Positions 6,749 to 7,820 of a DNA stretch of 7,820 bases are shown here, piece by piece; positions within the stretch are counted from its first letter, which is position 1, and each line of letters begins with the position of its first letter. The translations under genes were made by a program, and so were the position numbers. Under the pieces are notes generated by a model. The model was not told the DNA's origin and ran no database searches. It saw nothing but the letters and a program-made list of their open reading frames with translations. The DNA comes from Opitutia bacterium UBA6410 (GTDB taxonomy: Bacteria > Verrucomicrobiota > Verrucomicrobiia > Opitutales > Intestinicryptomonadaceae): contig DJPO01000035.1 of the NCBI GenBank assembly GCA_002437405.1, forward strand, positions 1 through 7,820, given 5' to 3'.

Positions 6749-7531
6749 TCAGGCGCGCAGCGAGAACCGTTTATCGACTTCCTTCGCGAGCTTCTCGTAG
6801 GCGAACGCCCCCTCGTTCCACTTCGCGTACTCGAAAATCGTCTTCCCGAAGCTCGGGGCTTCCGCGAGGCGCACCGTGCGGGGTATGAGCGTCTTGAAAA
6901 CAAGCTGCCCCATATAATTCTTAACCTCCCCGAGCACCTGTTTGGAAAGATTCGTGCGCGAGTCGTACATTGTCATAATCACGCCCCCGACTTCAAGGGA
7001 GTCGCTAACCCCCGCGCTGCGCAGCTGTTCGACGACGCCCATAATCTGCCCAAGTCCCTCCATCGCAAGATATTCACACTGAAGTGCGATAAGCAGGTAG
7101 TCCGCCGCCGCAAGCGAATTCATCGAAAGAAGCCCCAGCGACGGCGGAGCGTCGATAATTATCGCGTCAAAATCCCCCGACTGCTTGAGCGGCTCGAGGC
7201 AGTCGCGCAAACGCACAAGATAGTTCTCGCTGCCCGAAAGTTCGACCTCGATTGCCGACATATCCGTCTCCGAGGGAATCAGCCAAAGATTCTGCCGCTG
7301 TGTCTGGATAAGTTTGTCGCGGGCAGTGCCCTCGCCGTGCAAAACCTGATAGAGGCTCGCGCCGCGAGTTTTCTCGTACCCGAGCGCACTGGTCGCGCTC
7401 GCCTGCTGATCCATATCGACAAGCACGGTTCTGATTCGGCGGCGGGCAAGCCCCGCAGCTAGATTCACGGCAGTAGTCGTCTTCCCGACCCCGCCCTTCT
7501 GATTGGCGATTGCGAAAATTTTGGCGGACAT
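6749..7531 (-). CDS. parA: ParA/Soj-family chromosome partitioning ATPase
   Basis: The 260-residue product is a deviant-Walker ATPase of the ParA/Soj/MinD superfamily that normally works with ParB bound at parS to segregate replicated origins, binding DNA nonspecifically as an ATP dimer. The deviant Walker A KGGVGKTTT is at 12-20, the switch segment VDMDQQASAT at 38-47 (D39, D41), and Walker B IIIDAPPSL at 124-132 (D127). The DSRTNLSKQV block at 190-199 and IPRTVRLAEAPSFGKTIFEYA at 216-236 are characteristic of chromosomal Soj proteins rather than MinD or plasmid ParA with an N-terminal HTH. The usual Asp-Pro-Gln after D39 reads Asp-Gln-Gln. Length is normal. The start places the P-loop near residue 12 as expected, although the AT-rich leader shows no convincing Shine-Dalgarno. 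No parB adjoins it on either side in this window; rnc follows after 5 bp. Confidence 0.93.
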   Translation of the reverse strand: MSAKIFAIANQKGGVGKTTTAVNLAAGLARRRIRTVLVDMDQQASATSALGYEKTRGASLYQVLHGEGTARDKLIQTQRQNLWLIPSETDMSAIEVELSGSENYLVRLRDCLEPLKQSGDFDAIIIDAPPSLGLLSMNSLAAADYLLIALQCEYLAMEGLGQIMGVVEQLRSAGVSDSLEVGGVIMTMYDSRTNLSKQVLGEVKNYMGQLVFKTLIPRTVRLAEAPSFGKTIFEYAKWNEGAFAYEKLAKEVDKRFSLRA

Positions 7532-7640
7532 ATAAAAATATTAAAAATTCTTGGGCACGATTAAAACTAAAAAAAGAGTAAAAGCGTTTTTTTTGCGCTT
7601 GCAAGAGAACTATGAATATTTTCAAATAAAAAAACAAACT
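7532..7640. promoter_or_regulatory. Divergent AT-rich promoter region between parA and tRNA-Arg
   Basis: This gap must carry the promoters for both tRNA-Arg (plus) and the parA operon (minus). It is far richer in A and T than the flanking genes. A plausible tRNA promoter is TTGCGC at 7593-7598 and TATTTT at 7617-7622, spaced by 18 bases, which would start transcription just before the mature tRNA. For parA, TTGCAA on the minus strand (7599-7604) is a possible -35, but no good -10 follows. A 5-bp inverted repeat, AAGCG/CGCTT (7582-7600), surrounds a T8 tract. The region is certain as intergenic DNA; the individual boxes are guesses. Confidence 0.4.
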
Positions 7641-7712
7641 GCTCCCGTAGTTCAATGGATAGAGCAACGGTTTCCGGTACCGTCAATCGGGGTTCGACTC
7701 CCCGCGGGAGTG
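7641..7712 (+). tRNA. tRNA-Arg (anticodon CCG)
   Basis: A complete cloverleaf folds by eye. The acceptor stem pairs 7641-7647 with 7705-7711 (six Watson-Crick pairs plus a terminal G-U). The D stem pairs GTTC 7650-7653 with GAGC 7662-7665. The anticodon stem pairs 7667-7671 with 7679-7683 around the loop TTCCGGT, giving anticodon CCG at 7674-7676, which reads the Arg codon CGG. The variable loop is four bases. The T stem pairs 7688-7692 with 7700-7704 around TTCGACT. The discriminator is G at 7712; the next bases are CAC, so CCA is not encoded and must be added by a nucleotidyltransferase. It is transcribed divergently from parA. Confidence 0.96.
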
Positions 7713-7813
7713 CACTGGCGAATGTATTTTGGGCAGAAATACGCCGCTAAAAAAAAATCGGGTCAACACCAAAGAGAGTGGAATAACGATTTTTTTGTAA
7801 TTTGTTTTTCATA

Positions 7814-7820
7814 GTTTCAC
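7814..7820. other. Possible left half of a parS site, cut by the window end
   Basis: The window ends in GTTTCAC, the left half of the parS consensus TGTTTCACGTGAAACA (the base before it is A rather than T). The right half would begin at the next, unseen base. It lies about 290 bp upstream of a parA gene, where a parS site would make sense, but a 7-base match can occur by chance in a window this size. Confidence 0.2.

Noticed and set aside
7724..7742. Hairpin GTATTT/AAATAC after the tRNA as its terminator
   Set aside because: On the plus strand it is followed by a run of A, not T, and has only six mostly A-T pairs. The later T run near 7790 has no convincing stem before it.
7551..7814. 87-codon plus-strand open frame across the tRNA
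   Set aside because: Its middle is the tRNA-Arg gene read as protein, a well-known artefact; the rest is AT-rich intergenic DNA.
1..7820. Defence system, mobile element, CRISPR array or biosynthetic cluster
   Set aside because: The window is almost fully explained by five housekeeping genes and one tRNA; I saw no transposase, integrase, direct-repeat array or attachment-site duplication of the tRNA end.

Overview
The window looks like an ordinary chromosomal segment of a GC-rich, Gram-negative bacterium. A periplasmic SurA/PpiC-type foldase with a signal peptide points to a double membrane, and the tRNA gene does not encode its 3' CCA. The protein style and the order parA-rnc-mfd-PPIase make the Verrucomicrobiota/PVC group my best guess. 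That is a recollection-level inference with low-to-moderate confidence; no marker here settles it.

Layout: five genes lie on the minus strand, head to tail, filling nearly everything from 7531 down to 38. In transcription order they are a ParA/Soj ATPase, ribonuclease III (rnc), transcription-repair coupling factor (mfd), a secreted parvulin-type peptidyl-prolyl isomerase, and aldose 1-epimerase (galM). Junctions are 5 bp, 59 bp (ATG start of mfd), a 4-bp ATGA overlap, and 18 bp, so the block reads as one operon or a few coupled ones. A perfect 10-bp inverted repeat follows the galM stop by 3 bp and may end the transcript. An AT-rich 109-bp gap (7532-7640) separates parA from a divergent plus-strand tRNA-Arg(CCG). 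The last 108 bp hold no gene I can support, but the window ends on a sequence matching half of a parS centromere site.

The genes do not form one pathway: chromosome partitioning, RNA processing, transcription-coupled repair, envelope protein folding and sugar-anomer conversion. They look like housekeeping genes sharing transcription. The oddities are inside the proteins. Mfd carries two Gly/Ala/Ser-rich low-complexity insertions in its UvrB-like N-terminal region and an Ala for the first Gly of its Walker A motif. RNase III has a basic N-terminal extension, a low-complexity C-terminal tail and a Gln in its signature motif. ParA has no neighbouring parB. I found no mobile element, CRISPR array, defence system or biosynthetic cluster, and nothing I would call a new system.
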